Assembly: GCF_000226095.1 (NCBI RefSeq)
Contig: NC_016473.1
Span: 4,712,001 to 4,776,000, forward strand
Direction of reading: 5' to 3'
Origin: Thermothelomyces thermophilus ATCC 42464
Taxonomy: Eukaryota; Ascomycota; Sordariomycetes; Sordariales; Chaetomiaceae
Length of the DNA: 64,000 nucleotides
The notes beneath the pieces are model-generated. The model worked only from the letters and a program-made list of their open reading frames with translations. It ran no database searches and was not told the DNA's origin. Below are positions 11,293 through 21,700 of this stretch, piece after piece (the first letter of the stretch is position 1; every line of letters starts with the position of its first letter). The position numbers and the translations under genes are program-made.

Positions 11293-13156
11293 ATGGCAGG
11301 TTATCAGGCGCCGGAAGACGCGATTGAAGTAGACGAGGTCAGTTCGTGCAATGGTCCCACCCGTCATCATCGTGGAACCGTTCGTTCTTGCAGTGGGCTG
11401 ACCCCAGCGCAACAGCCATGGGACCAAGAAAGCCTTGACGATGAGGCCGACGATGAGGTGAGTGGCCTATTCAAGTTTTCGAGGGTCGGGGCAATGGAGG
11501 TTCCGATTATATGTACCAATCCCGGCGACACCACCGCACTCACACATGCAAACGCGCGCACGCACACCCAGGCCGCTGAACTGTCGAGTTCCGGGAGCTC
11601 GTTGACTTCGCTCACATCTTCGATGCTCAAAGGCAAAGTTGAGGATGGGCGGGTCTATGCCGTGTACGGCAAAGAAGGTGTGCAGGCTCAACGAAGCGGC
11701 ACAGCCTAGACGCTGCTAACATGGACCCCAGAATACGGAATGCCGATGGACGACGTTGAGCTGGATCGAATCGGTCAGTCATTTCTTTCTACCACCAATT
11801 TGGTCGCACTTCTCCACAAGGTATAGTAAACGGGGCTCGAGGGGGAACCCTCTGAAACCTGTCTCGCCCTCGGCGGCCTTCAGGCCAAGACAACGCAGTA
11901 GACAATGGAGCTTTGTGGCTGACTAGCAAGCACAGACATGTGCCACGCCAAGTACTATGCGCTGCTCGAGAAGAAACGCTTCCTCGCCCCAATAGGGGAT
12001 AACCCTCAGAGGATACTAGATCTGGGCTGCGGAACCGGTGAGTACATGCGTTCACACTGGGCGACATGCACGACGGGTTTGGCGCGGGAGGTCGCGGAAC
12101 TGACATGTTATATGTCTCAGGCATATGGTCGATAGACATCGCGGATATGTATCCTTCCGCCGATGTCCGCCTGCATTTTTGGTTTCTTTTTTCCCCTCCT
12201 TTTTCTCTTTCCGGTGTCGGTTCTAACCCGGCGCTAGGTTTTGGGAGTTGACATTGCACCAACACAACCAGAATGGTGAGTTCACCCCGGACCCACACTT
12301 GCTTATAGGGAAGCGAACTGATAAAGGCAGGGTCCCGTCAAACTGCCATTTCGAACTGGACGATGTCGAGGAGGACTGGGCTTGGAAGGAGGACTCGTTC
12401 GACTTCATCTTCGCGCGCGACCTCATCCTTGCCATTCGGGACTGGCCCAGGCTCATTGACCAAATATACACGTATGGGATACACTCTCCATACATATCAC
12501 GCTCATAACTAGAAATACGTTCTACATATGTATCCTGTTCCCGGCTAACGGCAACAGACACCTTAAGCCCGGTGGTTACGCCGAATTCCAGTGCGTGACG
12601 GGTGTTCTAGGCTGCGACGACGACTCGCTTCCAGAGGATAGCCCGGTGGGCAAGTTCTCGGATGCGCTGTATGACAGCACACACATCTTCGGCACACCCG
12701 TCGATGACCCGACCCGGTGGAAGGGCTGGCTTGAGCAGCGCGGCTTCGAGCATGTCACCGAGGTGGTCTACAAGATGCCATGCAACCCGTGGCCCAAAGA
12801 CCAGCGTCTCAAGCTCGTCGGTGCTTTTGAAATGGAGAACCTCCTGCAGGGATTGAGCGGGATGGTGACGAGGCTCTTTGTCAAGGCGCTCAATTGGACG
12901 CCCGAGCAGGTGCAGCTGTTCCTGGTTGACGTGAGGAGGGAGATCAAAAACCGGAATTTGCATGTCTATTGGCCGTTGTAAGTATCTCCCGCCTTTTCCA
13001 CCCTTGATCCTGCTTCCCCTTCTCTGCCAGGCTTATTAAAGGCAGCAGGGGTTCGCTAACAGTCTCAGCTACGTCGTATACGCGCGGAAACCAGGCGGGT
13101 CCTCCAACGCTGACACGGCGGTATCAACATCTCCGCCTGAATCGTCAACAACATAA
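11293..13156 (+). CDS. LaeA-like SAM-dependent methyltransferase, ten exons
   Basis: Class I SAM methyltransferase of the large fungal LaeA-like group; the substrate is unknown. Exons: 11293-11337, 11416-11457, 11572-11677, 11732-11773, 11936-12037, 12121-12164, 12238-12275, 12331-12471, 12558-12977 and 13069-13156, giving 355 residues. Every junction is GT-AG and in frame. The N-terminal 65 residues are acidic and Ser-rich. The conserved part begins VYGKEEYGMPMDD and DMCHAKYYAL. SAM motif I is LDLGCGTGIWSIDIAD, split by intron 5 inside the Gly cluster. Motif II follows as GVDIAPTQPEW, then FDFIFARDL, then LKPGG. The family contains LaeA, a nuclear regulator of secondary metabolism, and many enzymes of unknown role. 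No biosynthetic gene cluster surrounds this gene, so a metabolic-regulator role is unsupported. Confidence 0.88.
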
Positions 13157-13626
13157 ACGGCCCTCTCCGTTTCCGAATCAAGAGCGAAGTTCAAGATGGT
13201 TCCAATTGCAGATGGCTTCTGCCAGCTTTGGTAATGTTCAGCGTGCATTGCCTCAGCGAAGTCGGTATCCGAAGCTGTGCAGCAAGCGCATGATACCGAT
13301 ACTCAGGCGGGCGGACCTTCATTTCACCTCTCTCCTCATTCTCCTCTCACCGATTCAGTCATCCTAACAAGTACCGCTGGCGGTCACGACACTGGAAGAA
13401 CATTTCGAGTTGATTCGAGCCGTCTACGCCATCCAGAGCGCCCCATCTTTCCGATATCGCTCCATGCAAGATATCCCAACCCGATCAACGCCGATAAACC
13501 AAATGCAGTCCGGTTCACACGTATATGCCGTCCCGCCGATCCGCCGATCATCACGGCTGGCCCTTATTCTTTCCTTCCGCCTCGACACGGTTCACCCATC
13601 GAAACAGTACCGGCTCAGTCAGGCAC
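13157..13626. other. Convergent 3' flank, methyltransferase and mitochondrial microprotein gene
   Basis: About 470 bp. Open plus-strand frames of 128 codons overlap here, but they also run antisense through exon 2 of the neighbouring gene and show no domain. I see nothing else in it. Confidence 0.5.
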
Positions 13627-14121
13627 CTACACGTGCCCATCCAGTATACACTTGGCCGCATAAGGCCACCCCAACAGGGTCAGGCCAACGGGAAGGTACC
13701 TATATGAGACCGTCGTCACCGTCAGCAGGAGTTTGGCTTTCATCTCCCTTCGCGTATGGATGGACACCATTCAAGAGGAAGCGATGCAAAGAATGAAGAG
13801 ACGGAGGAAGGAAGAAGGGGGAGGAAGGGTGTCAGGGTAGGAAGCCAAGGAATGGACAAAATACCAAGAGGCAGGGAGGGAGGCTTGGGGAGGGGAGGGA
13901 ACAACAACGTACACAGCAGCTTGGCCCAAAGAGCGGCGGACCAGCTTGCCCCAGTCGGCCGGGGCCGGGTTCGTGGCCACGGGCAGGCGCTGGAAGGGGT
14001 GCGGCTCGAAGGAGCGGGCGACGGCGCGCAGGCCTTGCAGGATGGAAAAGGGTTGGCGGCCGCGAGCGATGGTTCGGCGCGGCAGGAGGGGCCGGGCGGT
14101 CATTGCTGCGCGGGAAAACAT
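13627..14121 (-). CDS. Small predicted mitochondrial membrane protein, 93 aa
   Basis: The family was not recognised. Two exons on the minus strand, 14121-13913 and 13699-13627, join across a 213-nt intron (GTACGT donor, ATAG acceptor) to give 93 residues. The N-terminus, MFSRAAMTARPLLPRRTIARGR, is rich in Arg and Ala, has no acidic residue, and looks like a mitochondrial presequence. After DWGKLVRRSLGQAAV the second exon adds YLPVGLTLLGWPYAAKCILDG and a short HV end. Together they make one hydrophobic segment near the C-terminus. The protein is therefore likely a single-pass inner- or outer-membrane protein of mitochondria. Exon 2 alone is only 24 codons, so single-frame searches miss it. The membrane segment, clean splice sites and in-frame junction support a real gene; the function is unknown. 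Confidence 0.72.
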
Positions 14122-15623
14122 GTTTTCTTTTGTTTGGTTTATTGGCTCCTTTGGTTGGTTGCGCAAGGTTTGTTGAAGGGTTCTCTGGGAGTCGCGAGGA
14201 TTCCGAGGCGCGAAAGGGGGGGGGGGTAGGCTGCTGTTACGAATCCCGAAGGTTTTAAAGAGGAGAAGGAAAAAAAAGAAGACGAGGGCGGAGATGTGCA
14301 AGGCTCGTACCGCGCTGATACAGAGATTGAGGGAAGAATGGACAACTCCTGATATTGACGTCGACGCTGACACTTATTATGTATTTGTGTTATGTACGAA
14401 GTTGATGAAGGAGCCGCAGCGCCGAAACCAATCACCATTTTTATATATAACCTTAGGAGCTGACTTGCCGGCATTCCTTTCTCTCACTTTCCTTTCCCCG
14501 GCGAGCGAGGTAGGTAGTCAGGAGAGCCGAAGCCCGCCTCGCCCGTCATCATGCCATACCACCTATTTCGGGACCCACCCGTCGCCGTCTCCTCCCGAAA
14601 TCTCACGGAAACATCGCCGTCGGCCCACGCAAGCCTCGAGCGAGGCAGGACCTACTACCCGCCTCGATCTAAGCCGGCGTGGTATTGAAAGTCGATAAAA
14701 CAAGTTAGGAGCTGCAGAGCGTAACTACGTTAGCTGGAGGGTTGTTTTGTTTTTTTCACCCCTTGCTTTTTTTTGGAACAAGATTCTCAAGTGGGATCAC
14801 TCCAGGGAAAAACGAGCATCTAGTTAGTGTAAACCCCCTCCTCCCATCATCATCAGCCTCTCTCCCCAACGGCTGCGGCAGCATGGCAAACCTTCGGGGC
14901 CCTGACCAATGAGCGTGGCGCGTGCCTGTGCGTACTCAAGTAGGGCCGGGCAAGAACCGTCTGACTCTGGGCTGATGTTTGGACGAAGGTGGCACGATTT
15001 TGCGCTCGGGTCGGGGGGCGGAACTGGGGTGGGTTCAGTGGGCTCGGCCGGCTTTCAGTGGGCTCGGCTGCGGGCTTGGGTGGGCTGATGGGTTCGCTGT
15101 TTTTTTATTTATTTTATTTTATTTTTTTCGAGGTTGTTCGGGGCTCTCCGGGCACGCGCCCTGCCCCGGGTCTGGGGCCTTCTATCATTATAATAATAAT
15201 TAGTTACTGGGTGTGGTTGAAGGTACTAGTAGTTACCAATTTACGGATCACACCCACTGACTTCGGATTAATAACGCGTTAGTTTTGGTTGGTACTGTAG
15301 GTTCGGTCGGACCCAAGGCCCTGGGTTCCACCGTTTGACAGCCCAATCCCCCAGTCGAACTAGTTACCCTGGGTAACTTCGGAGTACTCCGTACTCTGTA
15401 AAGTAATCCGTACATACAGCTAGGTAGTTCCTGTGTAAGGGGGTCAGCCCGCTGTTAACAACATCACTATATTGAAAGAATGAAACAAACAGGCATCGGG
15501 AATGGCAGCTTCATCAGAGAACAACAGCAAATGGGTATCACGATTCTATTCAGTTTCTTTACTTTTTGATTAATATCTTTCTTTCTCTTTTTTTCTGTTC
15601 CTTTTCTCCCCCGCGGCGCAGCC
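14122..15623. other. Intergenic region, microprotein gene to homoserine kinase
   Basis: No gene was recognised. It holds the upstream region of the minus-strand microprotein gene, a T-rich tract at about 15101-15127, an 8-bp inverted repeat AGTTACCC/GGGTAACT at 15362-15378, and one TACTCCGTA motif at 15385-15393. Confidence 0.5.
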
Positions 15624-16468
15624 TTACGCCCTGGTCACGGTGGTCCCCTCGGCCGGCTCCAGCAGTCTCCAGCTGCACACAATCTTGTTCTCTTTGAACC
15701 GGGCGATGATGCGCTCGGCGATCTCTTCAAAATTTCCGGTTGCCAGTGCGAGGATGGTCGGCCCGGCGCCGGACAGGCAGACGCCCAGGAGACCAGGCTG
15801 CGTGGACGGCGTGATGGACTCGACGATCTCGGTCAGTCCCGGGATCAGCGTCTGGCGGTACGGCTGGTGCAGCTTGTCCTGCATGGCCAGGTAGATGAGC
15901 TCCGGGTCTGGCGGCGACTGGCCGAGAGCCACGGGGAGGAGGGCGATTCTTTGGAGGTTGAAAGTCTGGGTTTTGCTGCAGTCAGTTACTGTGCCCTGTT
16001 TGTTGCTGTGTGCGGTACCAGCGGTTTTTTACCCCTCTTGTGTGTGTGTGCGCAAAAAAGGGGGAGCCCAGTGGAATTAGGGGTAAAAGAAGGAAAGCTT
16101 AAGGTACATACCACGTCTGGCCGGGGATATTGCGCCGGCAACACCTCGCGCGCCTTGGCGGTGGGCACCTCGAACTCCGGGATGATGGCGACGGCCTTGA
16201 TCTCGGGCGCCCAGGGGAACTTGATGTGATGGCCGATGCCGTGTGGCGGCGCGGGCGGCCTGGCGCCCGTGTCGACGCCTCCGGCCGGAGCGGGCAGCAC
16301 CTCGCTCAGGGGGATCTCGACGCGCGCCACGTCCTCGGGCGCGAGCGGCTTGAGGTAGGTGCCGACGAAACCGCCGAACAGGGCAGCGCCCACGTTGTCC
16401 GGGTGGCGCTCTGCGTGCGGGTGTGTGCAACAAGGCGGGATGGTTCCGTTGTCAGTCAAGAAGAAGCA

Positions 16469-16502
<34 letters not shown>

Positions 16503-16942
16503 GACTTACCGATCATGAGGCAAAAGTCGAACAGGCGTTCGGGGGTCAGGTGGTGCAGGCCGCCGCACTCCTTACCCAGCATGACGCCGGCGACGACGGC
16601 GGCACCGGACGAGCCCAGCCCCCTGCCCAGCGGGATGGGGTTCTTGATGTGCACGTGGGTCTCGACGGGGAAGCTGCGCTGGTCGTGGCAGCGCAGCACG
16701 TACAGGGCGACGCGGGTGAGCAGGTTGACCTGGGGGTCGAGGCTGATCTCGTCGGTGCCGGCGCCCTCGCCCTCGTACGTGACGCGGCAGTTGAGCGGGT
16801 GCGTCGAGCTGGTCTTGGTCCGGTCGATGGTGACGTGCAGCTCCAGGTACATGGACAGCGCGAGGCCGATGACGTCGAAGCCGGGTCCGATGTTGGCGCT
16901 CGAGCACGGCGTCTTGATGATGAACGACTCGCGCTGTGCCAT
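15624..16942 (-). CDS. thr1: Homoserine kinase (EC 2.7.1.39), GHMP family
   Basis: Phosphorylates L-homoserine with ATP to O-phosphohomoserine, the step before threonine synthase in threonine biosynthesis; cytosolic. Exons on the minus strand are 16942-16510, 16410-16112 and 15965-15624, giving 357 residues, the length of yeast Thr1. The start MAQRESFIIKTPCSSANIGPGFD carries the substrate-binding SSANIGPGFD motif. The GHMP ATP-binding motif IPLGRGLGSSGAAVVAG lies near residues 103-119, and the third GHMP motif is GVCLSGAGPTILAL. Intron 1 cuts between LMI and ERHPDNV and contains a GA dinucleotide run. Intron 2 ends ahead of TFNLQRIALLP. No exact TGACTCA cross-pathway-control site was found in the upstream sequence. 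Confidence 0.95.
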
Positions 16943-18120
16943 GTTGATTGAAGTCTTGACGGAGGGTGAGGGGGGGCTTGGTTGGTTGAGAGAGTTTCCC
17001 CGGATCCGCAGAGGGTTGGTTTGATTTGTTGATTGACTGCTTTCGCTACCTTTATCTTATGTAGCCTGTCGGTGCGTTTCTTTCGCCCGGTTGCTCCTTG
17101 CTTCCCTTTTCTTGTTCTTTTTCTTTCCTGATGATGCGAGTGCCCGACAAGATCCGGAAGGTGAAAGCACAACTCACAGACTCGCGCACGCTTCGTCCGG
17201 GTCCAGGTCCTGCCTTATTTTTGAAATATATATCGATGTTGGGTGCGAATACCTTATTTGTCAATTTCCAAGACGCAGGCCGGTACAAACCCGCTGTTGA
17301 GTGGGCGAATGATTCCCATTGATTGTGACACAATTGGGTTTTGGGTTTTTTTTTTGGGCTCGGCCCGGAGCCCCGATTACGGAGCGGGGTGCTTGCCGGT
17401 CCACCTTCCTGAGATACCGGTCTTTACTGTAATCCATACACAACAGTAGCTGGCCCGAGCCCCCACATGGCTGGCAACAGCCGGGCCCTGCCGCCGAGAC
17501 CGATGATGCAAGCCCCGAATGAGCGACCGAAGTTCAACTAACTATCCGTATCTCGATACCAACAACCTGAAAGTGACGGAGGCGACTGCACTCGACAATG
17601 CTGCTCCACCATCCGGAGCAGACACACGGCCTTCTCTTGAACAGCCCAGACGGCAAAAAGGTGCTCTTCCGAACAAGTCCAACCCAACCCAATCAGCCAA
17701 AAAGAGAAAAGGAAAATAAAAATCACTTAGCTGACTAACAAACCGACTAATCAACCTTGTATCATCGTCAACAACAACAACAACAACAGCAGCAGCAGCA
17801 TCCCACATCTCCTTTTGGTTTGACTGACTCGCCCACACTGAGACATCCCCAATTCCACACCCCCTCCCCATTCCCTCTCTGACTTGTCATCTCCCATCCT
17901 CGGTCACCTCAAAAGGCTAGTTCTCTCGGCTCCGTTCCCCTCCCCCACGTTGATGATCCATCTTGTCGTCTTCACCCTGGGAAAACAATACACAAGTTGG
18001 CCAACTGGGGGGCCCGGAGGCCGTGGGGAGACATAAAATAACCGGATAGGTATTCCAACAAGAGGAACAAGTAATTGTGATTGTAAATAACCAAAGGAAG
18101 ACGTTGAACCTATCCAACCC

Positions 18121-18151
<31 letters not shown>

Positions 18152-18745
18152 AAAGATTCATTGCTCGTTCTTCGCCCCGACTCCGCGCCTGCTTCTGCAC
18201 TTACACACACATACATACATTCGACCATACAGCAACAACTGAAACAACGCACGATCCGAAGTCAAGATTGGTTCCCCTCATCCCAGTCAACGACGTAGCC
18301 ACCCCCTTCTTCCTTTCCCTTCCCCTCCCCCCCAAAAAAAAAATTACCGGAAAGGCCATCATCATCGTCTTTGTTCTTCTTCGTCCCATGATCCCAAAGT
18401 ACCCCCCCCACCCAGGTCAGTCATGCCTCCATCAGCCTTCACGTTCCCGCGTCCCAAACAGTTCCCAGATACCAACTCCAAGTGGTCGTATGTTCCGCCC
18501 CTTCCTCTCTCCCAGGGCACATTTGGTTTTTTTTTTTCCTCCCTTTAGCGTGACTGGGCTTTCTGTTCCGATCCATCTCAATCTTGCTCGGTTTGCGATG
18601 CATGACTGCTACATTCCTCGTTGCGATCAGTGTCAGTGTTAGGCTGAACCGGCAGCCCGCTCCGAACCGCCGCGACTAAATATCATTCATGAATTATGAA
18701 ATATTTGCTTGAGGGCGGTCTATAAGTCAATAGATCGACTCTTCC
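16943..18745. other. Intergenic region, thr1 promoter to large disordered-protein gene
   Basis: No gene was recognised. It contains the upstream region of thr1 (from 16943), a CAA/CAG triplet run at about 17768-17797, an uninterrupted A-run of about 29 at 18121-18149, and T-runs near 17346 and 18529. The 3' end of the minus-strand gene lies at 18746. Confidence 0.5.
18120..18149 (+). repeat. Poly(A) run
   Basis: About 29 consecutive A, then GAAAAG. No gene-like sequence precedes it, so it is a homopolymer rather than evidence of retroposition. Confidence 0.85.
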
Positions 18746-21700
18746 TTAGAAGGTCTCGGTGTCCTGCGAGCCGAAGGTGTCTGCATCACATTGTCAGCAT
18801 TGGTCCTTCGACGTCCACACATCACCGTTCGACAGAGAACACAGCGGTCCCGCTTCGGGAAAAGAAGGAAAAATATGGGTTTTAAACTAACCTCTCCTCC
18901 GATCGTCCTCCATTCCCAACTCCATAGCCAACCCACTCGCCTCTCTAACCCGTGATGCTCCGGATCCACTGGGCGTCATCGGCCGCGGTCCACTCGGCCG
19001 CCGACTGACGCCGGCCTGAGCAACGCTTAGGTTCCGATTCTCGAGCCTGGGACTGCCGGCCCCTTCCCGACTGCTGATGTAGCTCGCCGTCGGCACGCCG
19101 TGGGTCATGGTGCCGTACCCGCTCTCGACGCTGTGGTGCGGCAGCGGGCTGCCATTATTTCTCTGCAGCTTGCTGATGCGCTTGTTCTGCGGCGGCGTCG
19201 CCGCGGCGCTGCGGGTCAGGCCGGGGCTGGGCGGCGGGTGGTGGCCGTTATTGTTGTTGGTAGCAGCGTCAAGTGCCTCTTTGGGCGGGCGCGGAGGTGG
19301 GACGCCGCTGGATGTGGCCGTCATGTTGGCGGCCGCCGACGGAGACGATGCCCAGTGTTGATGGGATTGGTGGTAGTGCTGCTCGTCGGCCGAGCCGTAG
19401 CTGTCGTTGTGCTGGTGCTGGGCTTGGCCGAACCGGTCCAGGCTGGTGGCGGACCCGGCCCAGTCTGCGGATCTGGGACTGAGGGGCGAGTCGTCGTAGC
19501 CCAGCGCCTGGGACTCTAGCACGGCCTTGAAGCGCTCAGTTTGGCCTTGGCGCGGTTGCGGGTGCATCAGGTTCAGCGAGTCGCGGTGCGCCTTCACCTG
19601 GGGGTCCTCGGGCGTCATGTTCATGCTGACCCAGTTCGGATCGGGCTGCGAAGGCGGCCGCATCTGCCCGTACGTTTGCTCGCCATGGTCCTCGTGATAA
19701 CCGTGGGGCAGGTCCGTCTCGGAGAACCCGGTGTGGAGCTTGTCGGATTGGAACCCCTGGGGCGAGGAGAACTGGTAGTTGTCCTGGTAATGGTCCAGAG
19801 ACCCGGAGCGCGACTGTCCGGTGGGAAAGTGGGCGCTCTCATCCTTGCTGGACTGCTTGCTGTGGCGAGACTCTGCCGCACCGCTCGACGCTGTCGTCTC
19901 TGACCACCGCGAGATCCTCGGGATGCGGAACCAGCTCGACCTTGACTTCTTCTTGCCACTCTCCTCCGTCTGAGGGGTGTTTTCGTTGCTCTGCGAGTGC
20001 TGTGCTTGGGCCGCAGCGCCAGGGGGCGTCGCTAACGGCATTGCGTTTCCGCGCTGCTCTTGGGTAGGTGTCATCAAGCGGCGATCGTCATTCCTCCGCC
20101 CGTGGTCGTAATCTTCCTCGTTGGCTTCGGGTACGGTGCTTATCCTGTGCGCCGAGACCTTGCGGTCGTTCCCGGGTTTCGCCGACGTCCCGCGCGACTG
20201 GATGGAGAGGTATCCGGACTGGGATGCGTGGCTCGCCGTCGAGGTGCCGGCCATGCCCTCCGGTTCGTAACCGTGGTCTTGCTCGCTCTGGACTTCGGGC
20301 TCCATGTGGTCGTAGGACGGCTCGCCGTGGTTGCTCTGGCTTCCGTGGGCAGGCGCAGTTTGCGCCTTGAGAACGTCGACCTCGGACAGGAGCTGCATGA
20401 GCATGTCCTCGATTCTGCTCAGGTCGTTCGCCCCCTTGGCGGTCAAACCCTTCAGCGCACGCCGGAAGATGCTCCTCCTCTTCGTGTTGATGTCGTCGCC
20501 GTTGATAGTGCCTGCTTGTGAGCCGCCCTGGATCGAGCGCGGGGCGCTGCCGGGGTAGGGACGGGGGCCATTGATGGCGCGCTGAACAGTCTTTTCCGTA
20601 TTCTCCTTGACCTCGGTAATGATAACATCCTCGGTATCAGCGAGTAGCCGCTTAAGGTCTTCAAAGTTATTACGCATTTCCGTCGCGGCACGGACGAGAG
20701 TCACTAGGATCTCGGTGTCGCGCGCACTGCGCTGGGCATCGCGGACCATCAACTAGAGACAACAAGTCAGTACCCTGAAAGAAAGAATTCCGGCTGAGGA
20801 GAGATAGAAACACTCACGTGTTGCATAAGGGCAATGATATCTTTCGACTCAATCCTCTCAATGCCCGTCCCCGTCGCGGCATCGTACATTGGGGAGCCCA
20901 TGCCCTGCGACATGCCGCTGAAATGCCGGGCGTGACCCGGCGTGCCGTAAAACGGGTCTGCAGCTCCCAGGCCGCCAGCGCCTGGCGCGGTGTTAAAGTC
21001 CATACCATTCCCCTTGGCGCCCTGGAAGTCCGGCGTCTTGTTAGGGCCCTGCGAGATGTAGCCCTCGTCCACCTTGTGTCCGACTGGGCTACGAGTACCG
21101 TACAGGTCACCGAAGCCAGAATTGTCGAAGCCCGGGAGCAAAGTGTTATTCAGTCCGGGGATGTTGGCGACCGGGCTGGATCCCTCGTACGGATTAGTGA
21201 CGAGGGTGTCGCGCTTCTTATCTTCAGAAGTCCTGTACCACTCATCATGCTCCTGGCTCGGCTGGCGGCTGTGGTTTTGCGCGGCCGCCATACCGGAAGC
21301 CGCACCTGCGGCGGCAGCCGCGGCGGCCATGCCCAAATCATGCCCGCTTCGCTGCTGGGGTAACGCGGTTGAAGCGTGAGCCCCGTCCAGATCCTGATAC
21401 TCGACCTCACCTGCAGGCTGTTGCGGTTGTTGCCGCGGTGTGGCGTTTTCAGCCCAGCGATCCCTTTCCTCCTCCTCCTCCTCCTCCTCCTCCTCCTCCT
21501 CTTCGCGGCCTCCCTTACCATTGAGAAGGGATGGATTGGTGAGCAGGTCATCGTCATTCCAGTCCCCATCCGGCATTGGATCGTTCGGGTCAGGCATGCT
21601 GTTGAAACCCAGCTTAGGCTTCTCGTCACTGTTGACCAGTTGTTCAGCGCTGGCTGTGTCGATGCCCGGACGTGGTCCGTTCTCTGTGCGCTCCTTGAAG

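Noticed and set aside
17821-17830. TGACTGACTCG as a Gcn4/CPC1 site for thr1
   Set aside because: One mismatch from TGACTCA and nearly 900 bp upstream of the start; too weak.
18120-18149. Poly(A) runs here and at 54635-54661 as tails of retroposed copies
   Set aside because: No gene-derived or LINE/SINE-like sequence precedes them, and no target duplications were seen.
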